From Geothermobacter hydrogeniphilus (GTDB taxonomy: Bacteria > Desulfobacterota > Desulfuromonadia > Desulfuromonadales > Geothermobacteraceae), in assembly GCF_002898515.1 (NCBI RefSeq), contig NZ_PPFX01000018.1, positions 1 to 64,000 of the forward strand: 64,000 bases of DNA, given 5' to 3'. Positions 21,691 to 31,077 of the stretch are shown piece by piece (the stretch's first letter is position 1; the number at the start of each line of letters is the position of its first letter). The translations under genes were made by a program, and so were the position numbers. A model generated the notes under the pieces. It saw nothing but the letters and a program-made list of their open reading frames with translations, was not told where the DNA came from and did no database searches.

Positions 21691-22619
21691 AAAACGGGCT
21701 GCAACAGCTCTTTGACAACCTCAGCAAGTCGGGCGGCGTGCTGCGTCGCCACGAACCGCTCAGTCGCTGGACCAGCTGGCGGGTTGGCGGCCCGGCGGAC
21801 CTCTTTTATCAGCCGGAGAATTCGGAGCAGCTGCTTTCGGCTCTGGAGCAGGCGGTTCGATGCGGTCAGCCCTGGACGGTGATCGGCGCCGGCAGCAATC
21901 TGCTGGTACGCGATGGCGGTATTCGCGGACTGGTCGTCCAGACCCGCCGCCTGGATGGTCTGCAGGTCGGCGCTGATGGGCGCGTTGAGGCCGAATGCGG
22001 GCTGTGGCTGCCGCTGCTGGTGCGGCGCTGCGTTGCTTCCGGACTGGCTGGGCTGGAGGAACTGGCCGGAATTCCAGGAACTGTCGGCGGCGCCCTGGTG
22101 ACCAATGCCGGGGCCCATGGTCGGAACATCGGCGACTGTCTGCAGCAGGTGGAACTGTTCAATGCCGGTCGCCGCGAGATCTGGAGCGCCGCGGAGGTCG
22201 GATGCGTGTATCGCGGATCCAATATCGGTCCCGGGCAACTGGTGTTGCGGGTTGCCCTGCAGCTGCAGCAGGGGGCGCCGACCCCGTTGCGGAACCGGGT
22301 TGACGCATTGCTGGCGGCCAGGCGTCGTTCCCAGGCGGTCGGTGGAGCCAATGCCGGTTCGGTGTTCAAGAACCCGCCGGGAGAGGTGGCCTGGAAGCTG
22401 ATCGATGCCGCCGGATTGCGCGGCCTGGCCGTTGGGCCGGCCCAGGTTTCACCGCGGCATGCCAATTTTATCGTCAATCGCGGCGGAGCCGGTGCCGGGC
22501 AGATTCTTGAGCTGATCGGGCTGGTGCAGGAAAAAGTCAGAACTTGCTGTGGAGTGGAACTGGAAACCGAAGTAAAGGTGGTCGGTGAAGACAACCCGGA
22601 CCGCCCGGCGGAGAAATAG
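21687..22619 (+). CDS. murB: UDP-N-acetylenolpyruvoylglucosamine reductase
   Basis: MurB is the FAD-dependent reductase that makes UDP-MurNAc from enolpyruvyl-UDP-GlcNAc with NADPH. The 310-aa protein has the FAD-binding stretch [33 protein letters not shown], and the C-terminal [14 protein letters not shown] and [15 protein letters not shown]. It sits between murC and ddl as in many dcw clusters. Confidence 0.95.
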   Translation: MKNGLQQLFDNLSKSGGVLRRHEPLSRWTSWRVGGPADLFYQPENSEQLLSALEQAVRCGQPWTVIGAGSNLLVRDGGIRGLVVQTRRLDGLQVGADGRVEAECGLWLPLLVRRCVASGLAGLEELAGIPGTVGGALVTNAGAHGRNIGDCLQQVELFNAGRREIWSAAEVGCVYRGSNIGPGQLVLRVALQLQQGAPTPLRNRVDALLAARRRSQAVGGANAGSVFKNPPGEVAWKLIDAAGLRGLAVGPAQVSPRHANFIVNRGGAGAGQILELIGLVQEKVRTCCGVELETEVKVVGEDNPDRPAEK

Positions 22620-22628
22620 GACAGCAGT

Positions 22629-23561
22629 ATGACATTGAGTCAACAACAGATTCGCGCCGCCACGATCGGCATTCTCTATGGAGGGCTTTCCGCCGAGCGG
22701 GAGATTTCCCTGCGGACCGGGACGGCGGTTGAGAAGGCGTTGACCGGGCTCGGCTATCGGACCGTCGGCATCGATGCCGGCCGGGACCTCGCCGCCCAGT
22801 TGCGGCAGGCCGGAGTCGAAGTCGCCTTTCTCGCCCTGCATGGACGCTATGGTGAGGACGGCACGGTGCAGGGGATGCTGGAACTGATGGGCATTCCCTA
22901 CACCGGCAGCGGGGTCCTGGCCTCGGCTCTGGCGATGGACAAGGTGGCAACCAAGAAAATCCTCCTCCACCACGAGCTGCCGACGCCGGGCTTCGCGGTG
23001 TTGACCGCCGGTGAAGATCGGAGTTCGCTGCTTGAGCGCTGCCGCCATTTTCCGCTGGTGGTCAAGCCGTCCCGCGAGGGTTCGACCATCGGCATCAGCA
23101 TTGTCCATGACCGGGAAGAGTTGCAGACCGGGCTGGATGAAGCCTTGAAATGCGATTCGCTGGTGCTGGTCGAGGATTACATCGAGGGACTGGAGGTGAC
23201 CGTCAGCGTGTTGTGTGATCAGGTGCTGCCGATCATCCAGATCGTCCCGAAGGACGGTTTCTATGATTACAACGCCAAGTACACCGCCGGGCAGACCGAA
23301 TACCTGTTGCCGGCGCCGCTGCCGGCGGTCCTCTACGAACGTCTGCAGCAGGTGTCGCTGCAGGCCTGTCGGGCGCTCGGCTGCCGCGGCGCGGCGCGGG
23401 TCGATTTCATGGTTCGCGAGCGGGAGTTCTATTGTCTTGAAGTGAACACCATTCCGGGAATGACCGAGACCAGCCTGCTGCCGAAGGCGGCGGCCGAAGC
23501 GGGTCTGGGTTTCGCCGAACTGGTCGAACGGATGCTGCTCGATGCCGGATTGAACAGGTAG
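22629..23561 (+). CDS. ddl: D-alanine--D-alanine ligase
   Basis: Ddl makes D-Ala-D-Ala for MurF. The 310-aa ATP-grasp protein begins with GILYGGLSAEREISLRTG. It carries LHGRYGEDGTVQGMLELMGI, the ATP-binding region VVKPSREGSTIGI, and the metal-binding CLEVNTIPGMTETSL. The length fits the DdlB class. It starts 9 bases after murB. Confidence 0.95.
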   Translation: MTLSQQQIRAATIGILYGGLSAEREISLRTGTAVEKALTGLGYRTVGIDAGRDLAAQLRQAGVEVAFLALHGRYGEDGTVQGMLELMGIPYTGSGVLASALAMDKVATKKILLHHELPTPGFAVLTAGEDRSSLLERCRHFPLVVKPSREGSTIGISIVHDREELQTGLDEALKCDSLVLVEDYIEGLEVTVSVLCDQVLPIIQIVPKDGFYDYNAKYTAGQTEYLLPAPLPAVLYERLQQVSLQACRALGCRGAARVDFMVREREFYCLEVNTIPGMTETSLLPKAAAEAGLGFAELVERMLLDAGLNR

Positions 23562-23601
23562 CGGAAAAGGGTCCGCTGACGCTGCGGACAGGGGATGATG
23601 G

Positions 23602-24447
23602 ATGCGCGATTTCAAGTCGCCGGCTGTGAAAAAAAAGACCCGGGGCAACCGGCGCAAGCTGCAGAAAAAGCAGCGCAACTGGCGCAAGCTGCTGCGGAGG
23701 GCGATGCGGTCGCTGGTCTTTTTCTGCAGCGCCGCGCTGGTGGTCGGTGGTGGTCTGCTGGCATCCCGCCTCTTGCTTGACTGGGGCTATTTCAGGGTCG
23801 AAACCATCCGCGTCGAGCATCAGCAGCGGGTCTCGAAGGAAGCGATCCTGGAACTGTCGAATATCCGACCCGGGGTGTCGATCTTCTCCCTTGACCTGGA
23901 GCGGATTGGTCAGAAGATCGAGGAAAACCCCTGGATCGCGACCGCCAGCGTGAAGCGTATCTTCCCCCGCGACGTGGTGATCGATGTCGTCGAGCGGACT
24001 CCGGCGGCGGTCCTGAGCCTGGGGTACCTCTACTATGTGGATTGGGATGGGGAAATTTTCAAATTGCTGGACGCCGAGGATCGACTCGATTTTCCGGTGA
24101 TCAGCGGTGTCTCCAAGGAGGATCTGCTGAAACGTCCGCGACAGACCCGCGAGAAGCTGCGGGAGGTGATGCAGTTGTTGCGGGAAATCGAGACCCGGCA
24201 GGGATTCAACCTGGACGACCTGTCGGAAATCCACCTCAGCGACAGTGACGGCATCGAGCTGATGACCTATGTCGGCGGGGTGCCGATTCGCCTGGGGTTC
24301 GGTCATTATGCCGCGAAGCTTGATCGGCTGGAAAAAGTCTACAAGGAACTGCAGCCAAAACTGATGGCTCTCAAATCGATCGATCTGAATGTTGCCGACC
24401 GGGTGATCGTTCGGGTCGCGACGAACATGACGGTTGGGAAGGGTTAG
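23602..24447 (+). CDS. ftsQ: cell division protein FtsQ
   Basis: FtsQ is a bitopic inner-membrane protein that scaffolds the FtsQLB complex. The 281-aa protein has a basic cytoplasmic tail rich in Lys and Arg (residues 1-34), then a transmembrane helix (about 36-55). A POTRA domain follows (FRVETIRVEHQQRVSKEAIL to RDVVIDVVERTPAAV), then the FtsQ beta domain with LDAEDRLDFPVISGV. Ending 16 bases before ftsA, it is in the standard position. Confidence 0.93.
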   Translation: MRDFKSPAVKKKTRGNRRKLQKKQRNWRKLLRRAMRSLVFFCSAALVVGGGLLASRLLLDWGYFRVETIRVEHQQRVSKEAILELSNIRPGVSIFSLDLERIGQKIEENPWIATASVKRIFPRDVVIDVVERTPAAVLSLGYLYYVDWDGEIFKLLDAEDRLDFPVISGVSKEDLLKRPRQTREKLREVMQLLREIETRQGFNLDDLSEIHLSDSDGIELMTYVGGVPIRLGFGHYAAKLDRLEKVYKELQPKLMALKSIDLNVADRVIVRVATNMTVGKG

Positions 24448-24463
24448 CCCAAGGGGGTAGGTT

Positions 24464-25693
24464 ATGAGCACAAAACGTGAAAATCTGATTGTCGGTCTCG
24501 ATATCGGCACCACCAAAATCTGCGCCATTGTCGGCAGCGCCACCGAAGATGGGCTCGACATTGTCGGTATCGGCACGGCACCGTCGAAAGGTCTGCGCAA
24601 GGGGGTGGTGATCAATATCGAGAGTACTGTCGAGGCGATCCGCAAGGCGCTGCAGGAGGCAGAACTGATGGCCGGCTGTGAAATCAAGTCGGTTTTCGCC
24701 GGCATCGCCGGCGGGCACATCAAGGGCCTCAATTCGCAGGGGGTGATCGCGGTCAAGAACCGCGAGGTGACCCAGGAGGATATCCGCCGGGTGATTGACG
24801 CCGCCAAGGCGATCGCCATCCCCATGGATCGCGAGGTGATTCACATCCTGCCTCAGGAATTCATCATCGACGACCAGGACGGCATCAAGGAGCCGCTCGG
24901 CATGAGCGGCGTGCGGCTGGAGGCCAAGGTGCATATCGTCACCGGGGCGGTGGCCAGTGCCCAGAATATCATCAAAAGCTGCCAGCGTTCGGGGGTGGAT
25001 GTCGCCGACATCGCCCTGGAGCAGCTGGCATCGAGCGAAGCGGTGCTCTCTCCCGATGAAAAGGAGCTGGGTGTGGCGATGGTCGATATCGGCGGCGGCA
25101 CCACCGACGTGGCGATCTTCTCGGAAGGGGCGATCAAGCATACCGCGGTGCTTTCCCTCGGCGGTAACCACCTGACCAACGATATCGCCGTCGGGCTGCG
25201 GACGCCGATGGCGGAAGCGGAGATGATCAAGCAGAAATACGGCTGCTGCCTGGCGGCGATGATCGGCAAGGATGAGACCATCGAGGTACCTTCGGTCGGC
25301 GGCCGCGAGCCGCGGGTTCTTTCCCGGCAACTGCTGGCCGAGATTCTTGAACCGCGGGTGGAGGAAATCTTCACGCTGGTCAATCGCGAGATTGTCCGCA
25401 GCGGGTTCGAGGACATGATCGCTTCGGGCGTGGTTCTGACCGGCGGCAGCGTGATCCTGCCGGGGATGCCGGAGCTGGCCGAGCAGATTTTCAACCTGCC
25501 GGTACGGCGCGGGGTCCCTCAGGGGATCGGCGGTCTGATCGACGTGGTCAATTCACCGATCTACGCCACCGGGGTCGGGCTGGTGAAATATGGCAGCCGG
25601 AACCTGCAGACGAAGAATTTCAGTATCGGTCAGGAAAATATTTTCGATAAGGTCATCCGTCGGATGAAGGACTGGTTCGGCGAGTTTTTCTGA
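24464..25693 (+). CDS. ftsA: cell division protein FtsA
   Basis: FtsA is the actin-like protein that tethers FtsZ to the membrane. The 409-aa protein shows the phosphate-1 motif VGLDIGTTKICAIVG and the 1C domain (AIAIPMDREVIHILPQEFII). Phosphate-2 is VDIGGGTTDVAIF, and the adenosine motif is VVLTGGSVILPGM. A C-terminal amphipathic membrane-targeting helix is plausible in VIRRMKDWFGEFF. GGGGGTAGG precedes the ATG. Confidence 0.96.
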   Translation: MSTKRENLIVGLDIGTTKICAIVGSATEDGLDIVGIGTAPSKGLRKGVVINIESTVEAIRKALQEAELMAGCEIKSVFAGIAGGHIKGLNSQGVIAVKNREVTQEDIRRVIDAAKAIAIPMDREVIHILPQEFIIDDQDGIKEPLGMSGVRLEAKVHIVTGAVASAQNIIKSCQRSGVDVADIALEQLASSEAVLSPDEKELGVAMVDIGGGTTDVAIFSEGAIKHTAVLSLGGNHLTNDIAVGLRTPMAEAEMIKQKYGCCLAAMIGKDETIEVPSVGGREPRVLSRQLLAEILEPRVEEIFTLVNREIVRSGFEDMIASGVVLTGGSVILPGMPELAEQIFNLPVRRGVPQGIGGLIDVVNSPIYATGVGLVKYGSRNLQTKNFSIGQENIFDKVIRRMKDWFGEFF

Positions 25694-25720
25694 ACCGGTC
25701 GTTGAGTTCGCCGGTTCAAG
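25692..25720 (+). other. hairpin between ftsA and ftsZ
   Basis: tgaaccgg and ccggttca form an 8-bp stem with a 12-base loop, starting at the ftsA stop codon. There is no U-run, so it resembles an attenuator or RNA-stability element more than a full terminator. The 97-base ftsA-ftsZ gap is the longest within the cluster. Confidence 0.5.
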
Positions 25721-25790
25721 GCCAAAGAGTTGTGTCAACCCAAGGGGCGGGAACGGAGAACCCGCGCCACACCAGGAAAGGGAGGGAGTT

Positions 25791-26936
25791 ATGTTTGAAT
25801 TTGATGAAACGATGGATCAGGGTGCACGGATCAAGGTCATCGGAGTCGGGGGCGGGGGCGGCAATGCCGTCAACACCATGCTCGCGTCCGGTGTCGCGGG
25901 AGTCGATTTCGTGACCGCCAATACGGACGCCCAGGCGCTTCGGGCCAGTAAATCGCCGATGAAGGTGCAGCTCGGCGGCAAGCTGACCAAGGGGCTCGGT
26001 GCCGGTGCCAATCCGGAGGTCGGTCGCGAGGCCGCCCTCGAGGATCGGGCGCGGCTGGCGGAACTGCTTGAAGGAGCTGACATGGTGTTCATCGCCGCCG
26101 GGCTCGGCGGCGGCACCGGAACCGGGGCCGCGCCGGTGATCGCCGAGGTGGCGCGCGAGGTCGGCGCGTTGACCGTCGGGGTGGTGACCAAGCCCTTCAG
26201 CCACGAGGGCAAGCAGCGCATGGCCAGGGCCGAAGAGGGCGTTAATGCACTCAAGGAGGTGGTCGATTCGCTGATCCTGATCCCCAACGACCGGCTGATC
26301 GGGCTGGCGGGCAAGAACATGAGCATCCTCGACGCCTTCAAGCCGGCCGATGACGTGTTGCGTCAGGCGGTGCAGGGGATTTCCGACCTGATCACCACCC
26401 ACGGCATGATCAACGTCGACTTCGCCGATGTCAAGGCGGCGATGAGCGAACGCGGCATGGCGATGATGGGCATCGGCGTCGGTTCCGGTGAAAAACGGGC
26501 TGCCGAGGCCGCCCAGGCGGCGATTTCCAGCCCGCTGCTGGAGGAGATCGACATCTCCGGCGCCAAGGGTGTGCTGGTCAACATCACCGGTTCCGCCAGC
26601 ATGACAATGGAGGATTTCGAGGAAGTTTCGCGGATCGTGCATGAGAAGGTTCACGATGAAGCCAACATCTTCATCGGCCTGGTGATCAACGAGGAGATGG
26701 GCGATGCCATCAAGGTGACCGCCATCGCCACCGGATTCGGCGACTCCTTTGAACAGGCGCAGCGCGGCAGCGAGGTCCTCAAGACCAATGCCGTCGCTCC
26801 GGTGAGCAAGGTCGATCGTGATCTGCCGACCTTCATTCGGCGGCGTCAGATGGAAAATCCGCGGGCCTTTGCCGGGGGGATGAGCGAGGAGGATGAGTAT
26901 GATATTCCGACATTCCTCCGCAAACGCGTCGATTGA
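25791..26936 (+). CDS. ftsZ: cell division GTPase FtsZ
   Basis: FtsZ polymerises into the cytokinetic ring. The 381-aa protein has GVGGGGGNAVNTM at the N-terminus and the tubulin signature GGGTGTGAAP near residue 106. The T7 region is NVDFADVK. The conserved C-terminal peptide DIPTFLRKRVD binds FtsA and other partners. AGGGAGGG precedes the ATG. It is the last gene of the dcw cluster, and a REP-like element begins 6 bases after its stop. Confidence 0.97.
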   Translation: MFEFDETMDQGARIKVIGVGGGGGNAVNTMLASGVAGVDFVTANTDAQALRASKSPMKVQLGGKLTKGLGAGANPEVGREAALEDRARLAELLEGADMVFIAAGLGGGTGTGAAPVIAEVAREVGALTVGVVTKPFSHEGKQRMARAEEGVNALKEVVDSLILIPNDRLIGLAGKNMSILDAFKPADDVLRQAVQGISDLITTHGMINVDFADVKAAMSERGMAMMGIGVGSGEKRAAEAAQAAISSPLLEEIDISGAKGVLVNITGSASMTMEDFEEVSRIVHEKVHDEANIFIGLVINEEMGDAIKVTAIATGFGDSFEQAQRGSEVLKTNAVAPVSKVDRDLPTFIRRRQMENPRAFAGGMSEEDEYDIPTFLRKRVD

Positions 26937-26942
26937 GGAGCA

Positions 26943-27152
26943 GGGGCGGTTCTTTTCCGTCAACTCTGCGTTGCGTCTCTCTTCGCTTGTGCGACGTAGC
27001 TGCCGCTACGCCTCCGCGCTCATCGAAGGAAGGAGGGGCGACTCTTTTCCGCCAACTCTGCGTTGCGTTCCTCTTCGCTTGTGCGACATAGCTGCCGCTA
27101 TGTCGCCGCGCTCATCGGGACGCGCCTTGATTTGGCGAAAAATCCCTCGCCC
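26943..27152. repeat. REP-like type A: truncated copy plus full copy
   Basis: A truncated copy (26943-27025) is followed by a complete one (27035-27152). The complete unit starts ggggcgactcttttccgcca and ends ttggcgaaaaatccctcgcc, which pair with each other. The centre has a second inverted core gacatagctgccgctatgtc. The same truncated-plus-full arrangement recurs at 37545-37752. Confidence 0.75.
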
Positions 27153-27181
27153 TTGGAACGGCGGAGGAAGAGTGGCGCTCC

Positions 27182-27214
27182 CGGGGACTGTCCCCGCAGT
27201 GGGACTGTCCCCCT
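27182..27214. repeat. GGGGACTGTCCCC hairpin
   Basis: ggggactgtcccc followed by gggactgtccccc forms nested palindromes. Related elements are at 37783, 56363, 57673, 59504, 63877 and 63944. The stretch 27215-27400 between this and the terminator carries only a gcctctgcgtctttgcgcctctgc simple repeat. Confidence 0.6.
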
Positions 27215-27400
27215 TGAAGTAGGCAGGTGCGGGGATGCAGACAGAAGGGGTTTTGCTTTGCGCCTCTGCGTCTTTGCGCCTCTGCGCGAGACAGGTTTCT
27301 TGTTTGTCCGTATGTACGGTTCGGATACCCCGGTACCGGTGTTCTCCGCCCGGTACGTTTGACGGGGAGACCGTCCATGGTGTGTTATTATCTCCCTCCA

Positions 27401-27425
27401 GGGTCGCAAACGCGGCCCTTTTTTT
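27401..27425 (+). terminator. intrinsic terminator downstream of ftsZ
   Basis: GGGTCGC and GCGGCCC form a 7-bp stem (one G-U) around an AAAC loop, directly followed by seven T. It is about 465 bases past the ftsZ stop and is the first convincing terminator after the cluster. Confidence 0.7.
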
Positions 27426-27464
27426 CTTGGGGGCGGTTCCTTTTAGCCATCTCGGGGTTGTCTG

Positions 27465-27625
27465 GAAAACCTGTTATAACGGAGAGGCGCAGAGAGGGAG
27501 AGAGCGCGGAGGGGAAAATTTCAAGGTTTTTGATTTCTAAACCAACAGGCCTGATTTTTCTCTCCAACTCAGCCCCTCCCCGTCTCTGCGTTGAAGCCGT
27601 TGATTTTCTAGGCTCACTTGGCGGC
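27465..27625. repeat. large imperfect inverted repeat
   Basis: The left part (aaaacctgttataacggaga and following ggcgcagag) pairs with the right part (cgtctctgcgttgaagccg...cttggcgg). An equivalent structure lies at 34455-34660. It has no coding content and ends about 65 bases before the next gene. Confidence 0.55.
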
Positions 27626-27689
27626 CTGGCAAAGACTTTGTCTTTATCCTTTCCTTTACCCGAACCGGCAGAAATGCCAAGATACACCC

Positions 27690-29420
27690 ATGGCATCATC
27701 ACGACTGATCGACAAGGCCAGGCGGCGTCTGGCGACCGAGACCGGGGTGCGCTCCAACCCCTGGGGCGGGCGGCTGAGTGTCGCGCTGGTGTTCCCCAAT
27801 ACCTATCACCAGGCGATGAGTAACCTCGGGTTTCTGACCGTCTATCGCCTGCTCAACAGCCGCGATGACACCCTGGCGGAGCGTTTTTTTCTGCCCGATC
27901 CGGAGGATCTCAAGGAGCATCAGCGGACGAAGACGCCGCTTTTTTCTCTCGAATCGGGACGGCCGCTGAGTGATTTCGACCTGGTGGCGTTTTCGATTTC
28001 CTTTGAAAACGATTTCCTCAACCTGCCGGTTCTGTTCGAGCTGGGCCGCCTGCCGCTGATGCGCGCACAGCGCAACGCCTGGCACCCGCTGGTGATCTGT
28101 GGCGGGGTCTGCGCTTTTCTCAATCCGGAGCCGCTGGCCGACATCATAGACCTGTTCGTGGTCGGGGAAGGGGAGGTGATTCTGCCCGCGCTTCTGGATG
28201 GTCTGCTCGCTGCGGAAGGAAGGGATAGACCCGAGCTGCTTGGTCGTTTGGCTGAGGTTCAGGGGTGCTATGTCCCGTCTGCCTATGCCGTGGAATCAAT
28301 GCCGGATGGGAACCTGGTCGCCGGGCCTCCCCTTGAGGATGCTCCGCAACGGGTTCGACGACAATGGCTGGCTGACCTCGACTCATCACCGACCGGATCG
28401 GACATCCTGACTGAGGAGACTGAGTTCAGCGACATGTATCTGGCCGAAGTTTCCCGCGGCTGCAGCCGCGGCTGCCGGTTCTGCGCCGCGGGTTACATCT
28501 ATCTGCCGCCCCGCGAACGGGGGTTGAGCAGTCTCACTGATCAGGTGGAAACGGGACTCTGTCAGCGACGGCGTATCGGTCTGGTCGGGGCGGCGGTTTC
28601 CGATTATTCACAGCTTGAGGCCCTGAACGCCGAAATTCTCAACCGGGAAGGAGAAATATCGGTCGCCAGCCTGCGTATAGATTCTCTCACCGCTGCTGAA
28701 GTGGAGGCCCTCAAGACCGCCGGACATCGGACCCTGGCGCTGGCTCCCGAGGCGGGCAGCCAGCGGATGCGTGACCTGATCAACAAGCAGCTGTCGCGCG
28801 ACCAGATCCTGGCGGCCGTCGACCTGCTCGGTGAAAAAGGAATTTTGAACCTGAAGCTCTATTTTCTCATCGGGCTTCCGGGAGAAACGCATGCCGATAT
28901 CGAAGAAATGGTCGACCTGGTGGTGGAGATTCGGGACCGCTGGCTGGCGCACGGCCGTTCTCTCGGGAGGATCGGCAATCTGCTGCTCTCGGTCAATCCT
29001 TTTATCCCGAAACCCTCCACACCGTTTCAGTGGGCCCCGATGGCGGAGATGCGGGTTTTGAAAAGAACCTTGAAATATCTTCAGCAGCAGATCGGGCGGT
29101 TGCCCAATACCGAACTGCATCATGAATCCCTGCGTGCGGCGCGCCTGCAGGGAGCCCTTGCTCGCGGCGACCGTCGATTCGGTCAGCTGTTGTCGGAACT
29201 CGCCGCTGGAAAATCGCTGGAGTCCTGTTGTGCCGACGTCGGCCTGGACTTGGCCGGAATGCTCCATCGACAGCGCCCGGAAAAGACACGTTTCCCCTGG
29301 GAGATTCTCGATATCGGCGTCTCTCGTGACTACCTGTGGCGGGAATACCGGCGTGCCCTTGACGGCCTCAAGACCCCGCCCTGCCGTCCCGGTTGCCGGC
29401 GCTGCGGCATCTGTCACTGA
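27690..29420 (+). CDS. uncharacterised radical SAM protein (B12-binding-domain type)
   Basis: A 576-aa protein with an N-terminal domain related to the cobalamin-binding-like domain of radical SAM proteins (SVALVFPNTYHQAMSNLGFLTVYRLLN). The radical SAM barrel carries the iron-sulfur motif C258-x3-C262-x2-C265 (RGCSRGCRFCAAGY). The C-terminus has a Cys cluster PPCRPGCRRCGIC, unusual for a simple radical SAM enzyme and a possible extra metal site. It resembles the TIGR03960-like group by its N-terminal pattern. The substrate is unknown. The ATG at 27690 was chosen since earlier in-frame codons fall in repeat DNA. Confidence 0.8.
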   Translation: MASSRLIDKARRRLATETGVRSNPWGGRLSVALVFPNTYHQAMSNLGFLTVYRLLNSRDDTLAERFFLPDPEDLKEHQRTKTPLFSLESGRPLSDFDLVAFSISFENDFLNLPVLFELGRLPLMRAQRNAWHPLVICGGVCAFLNPEPLADIIDLFVVGEGEVILPALLDGLLAAEGRDRPELLGRLAEVQGCYVPSAYAVESMPDGNLVAGPPLEDAPQRVRRQWLADLDSSPTGSDILTEETEFSDMYLAEVSRGCSRGCRFCAAGYIYLPPRERGLSSLTDQVETGLCQRRRIGLVGAAVSDYSQLEALNAEILNREGEISVASLRIDSLTAAEVEALKTAGHRTLALAPEAGSQRMRDLINKQLSRDQILAAVDLLGEKGILNLKLYFLIGLPGETHADIEEMVDLVVEIRDRWLAHGRSLGRIGNLLLSVNPFIPKPSTPFQWAPMAEMRVLKRTLKYLQQQIGRLPNTELHHESLRAARLQGALARGDRRFGQLLSELAAGKSLESCCADVGLDLAGMLHRQRPEKTRFPWEILDIGVSRDYLWREYRRALDGLKTPPCRPGCRRCGICH

Positions 29421-29761
29421 ATCCCCCTGGGGGAGGACGATGTTCCTGCCCCGCCACTGTGGATCTGCGCACCCGTTTTTTACGGACCTTCGCACGACTG
29501 ATTAAAACCGCGTTTTACAGCTTGCCCCGCATCTTTTTCCTGCTAAACTCAACCCATTATCTGTGCATTGTGAAAGGCCGTCCTGTCCGTGGCCTGTGAC
29601 GGGTTGTTCCATGAAAACCCACTCCTGAGTTTCGTAACCACCTCCACTTATTGCCCCGCCGGCGGCGATATACCTGAACCGGGTTGCGAAAAGAACCGAT
29701 AAGAACGGGTCAACACTGTGTATGCCGGGATCGTTTTTCCGGCCGATGAGGAGGTTCCCCG
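29421..29761. other. intergenic leader of the porin-cytochrome cluster
   Basis: This 341-base gap has no ORF with a convincing ribosome binding site, no repeat family member and no motif of a GEMM-type riboswitch that I could see. A small CCCCCTGGGGG palindrome lies just after the radical SAM stop. Promoter elements were not identified with confidence. Confidence 0.4.
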
Positions 29762-31048
29762 ATGAAAGTGCGTTTTTGTGTGGCCAGGGGGCTGCTGCTG
29801 GCCGTGCTGGCTCTGCTGGCACTGCCGATGAACAGTGCCGCGGTCGAATTGCGGGTGCAGTCAGATACCCTGCTGCGGGTTTTTGAGCGGGATACCACGA
29901 GCGGTACCGATAACCTGGTCACTCCGGGGTACGAATACCTGCAGGTTGACATGGGCAGCCTTTCGGAGGCCGGACTCTCGTTTCACGCCTACGGCTGGGG
30001 ACGTTATGATTTTGCCGACAATGATTTTTACCAGGATGCCGATGCCGGGGAACTGCTCTACGGTTATCTTGAATACAAGCGGGAGAATGCCAATCTCAAC
30101 ATCCGTCTCGGCCGCCAGTATATTTTTGAAGGGGTGGCCAATGAGTCGGTTGACGGTCTGCGCCTCAGTTCAGATCTGAGCGAAAATATCTCCGCTTCGA
30201 TCTATGCCGGCCAGCCGGTCGGGCTTGATTCGACCAGTGGTCGCAGCGGCGACAGCATCTATGGCGGTCGGGTCGCCCTGCACAAGATGAGTCTCGGCGA
30301 AGTCGGACTCTCCTACAAGAATATCCAGAATGACAGCGATACCGCCGAGGAGATGGCAGGTGTCGACATCGCTCTCTACCTGCCGAAGGGCATCAATTTC
30401 TTCGGGAATTCGAGTTACAACCTCGACAGCAACGGTTTCGCCGAACATTCCTACGAGTTCAGCATCCCCTACGAGAATTTCCGCTTCCGTCCATTCTTCC
30501 AGATGTTCAACTACGCCGACTATTTCGCAACCGGTGCCAACAGCGTCAATCCCTTCCGGGTGCTGGCGACCGGTGACGAGGAGATCAGTATCTACGGTAT
30601 CGACCTGAGCTGGCTCAAGTCGGAGGCCTGGACTTTCGTCGGCAAATTCAAGTACTACGACTACGACCAGGCCGACGGCAACCAGTACTACGGTCTGGCG
30701 GCCACCTGGCATCCCGGAGAAGCCACCGATCTCGGTGGTGAAGTCGGCTACCTGAACGGTGACCTGAGCAAGAACACCTACCTGCTGACCCGCCTGTTCG
30801 CGACGGTTGACCAGTTGGGGGACAAGCTCTGGCTTGATTTTCTGACCGGCGATATCGTCTACGCGAGCTACGATCAGGATATCTATGGCGAGGATTACTC
30901 GTTGTTTGTTTCCCTGGGGACAGGCAAGACCTTCCTGGACGGTCGATTGCGGGTCAAGCTTTCCGGTGACTACAGCCAGGATCCCTATTTCGATGACGAC
31001 CTGCGAGGTCTGCTCAGCCTGACTTACAATTACGATCACGGTCTTTGA
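29762..31048 (+). CDS. outer-membrane beta-barrel (porin) of a cytochrome conduit
   Basis: The 428-aa product starts with a signal peptide (VRFCVARGLLLAVLALLALPM, then likely cleavage after NSAA). It continues with alternating amphipathic strands rich in Tyr, Asp and Gly and ends in an aromatic-rich strand (GLLSLTYNYDHGL). It has no CxxCH motif. The reading as an outer-membrane barrel is from pattern. The role as the sheath for haem wires is inferred from the two lipoprotein cytochromes that follow at 29 and 17 bases' distance. GAGGAGG precedes the start. Individual family membership cannot be settled by eye. Confidence 0.75.
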   Translation: MKVRFCVARGLLLAVLALLALPMNSAAVELRVQSDTLLRVFERDTTSGTDNLVTPGYEYLQVDMGSLSEAGLSFHAYGWGRYDFADNDFYQDADAGELLYGYLEYKRENANLNIRLGRQYIFEGVANESVDGLRLSSDLSENISASIYAGQPVGLDSTSGRSGDSIYGGRVALHKMSLGEVGLSYKNIQNDSDTAEEMAGVDIALYLPKGINFFGNSSYNLDSNGFAEHSYEFSIPYENFRFRPFFQMFNYADYFATGANSVNPFRVLATGDEEISIYGIDLSWLKSEAWTFVGKFKYYDYDQADGNQYYGLAATWHPGEATDLGGEVGYLNGDLSKNTYLLTRLFATVDQLGDKLWLDFLTGDIVYASYDQDIYGEDYSLFVSLGTGKTFLDGRLRVKLSGDYSQDPYFDDDLRGLLSLTYNYDHGL

Positions 31049-31077
31049 TGCCGTTTGTGCCCGACAGGAGTCCGACC

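Noticed and set aside
29421-29761. c-di-GMP riboswitch before the porin-cytochrome genes
   Set aside because: Such leaders occur before Geobacter cytochromes, but I could not find the conserved GEMM core words here.
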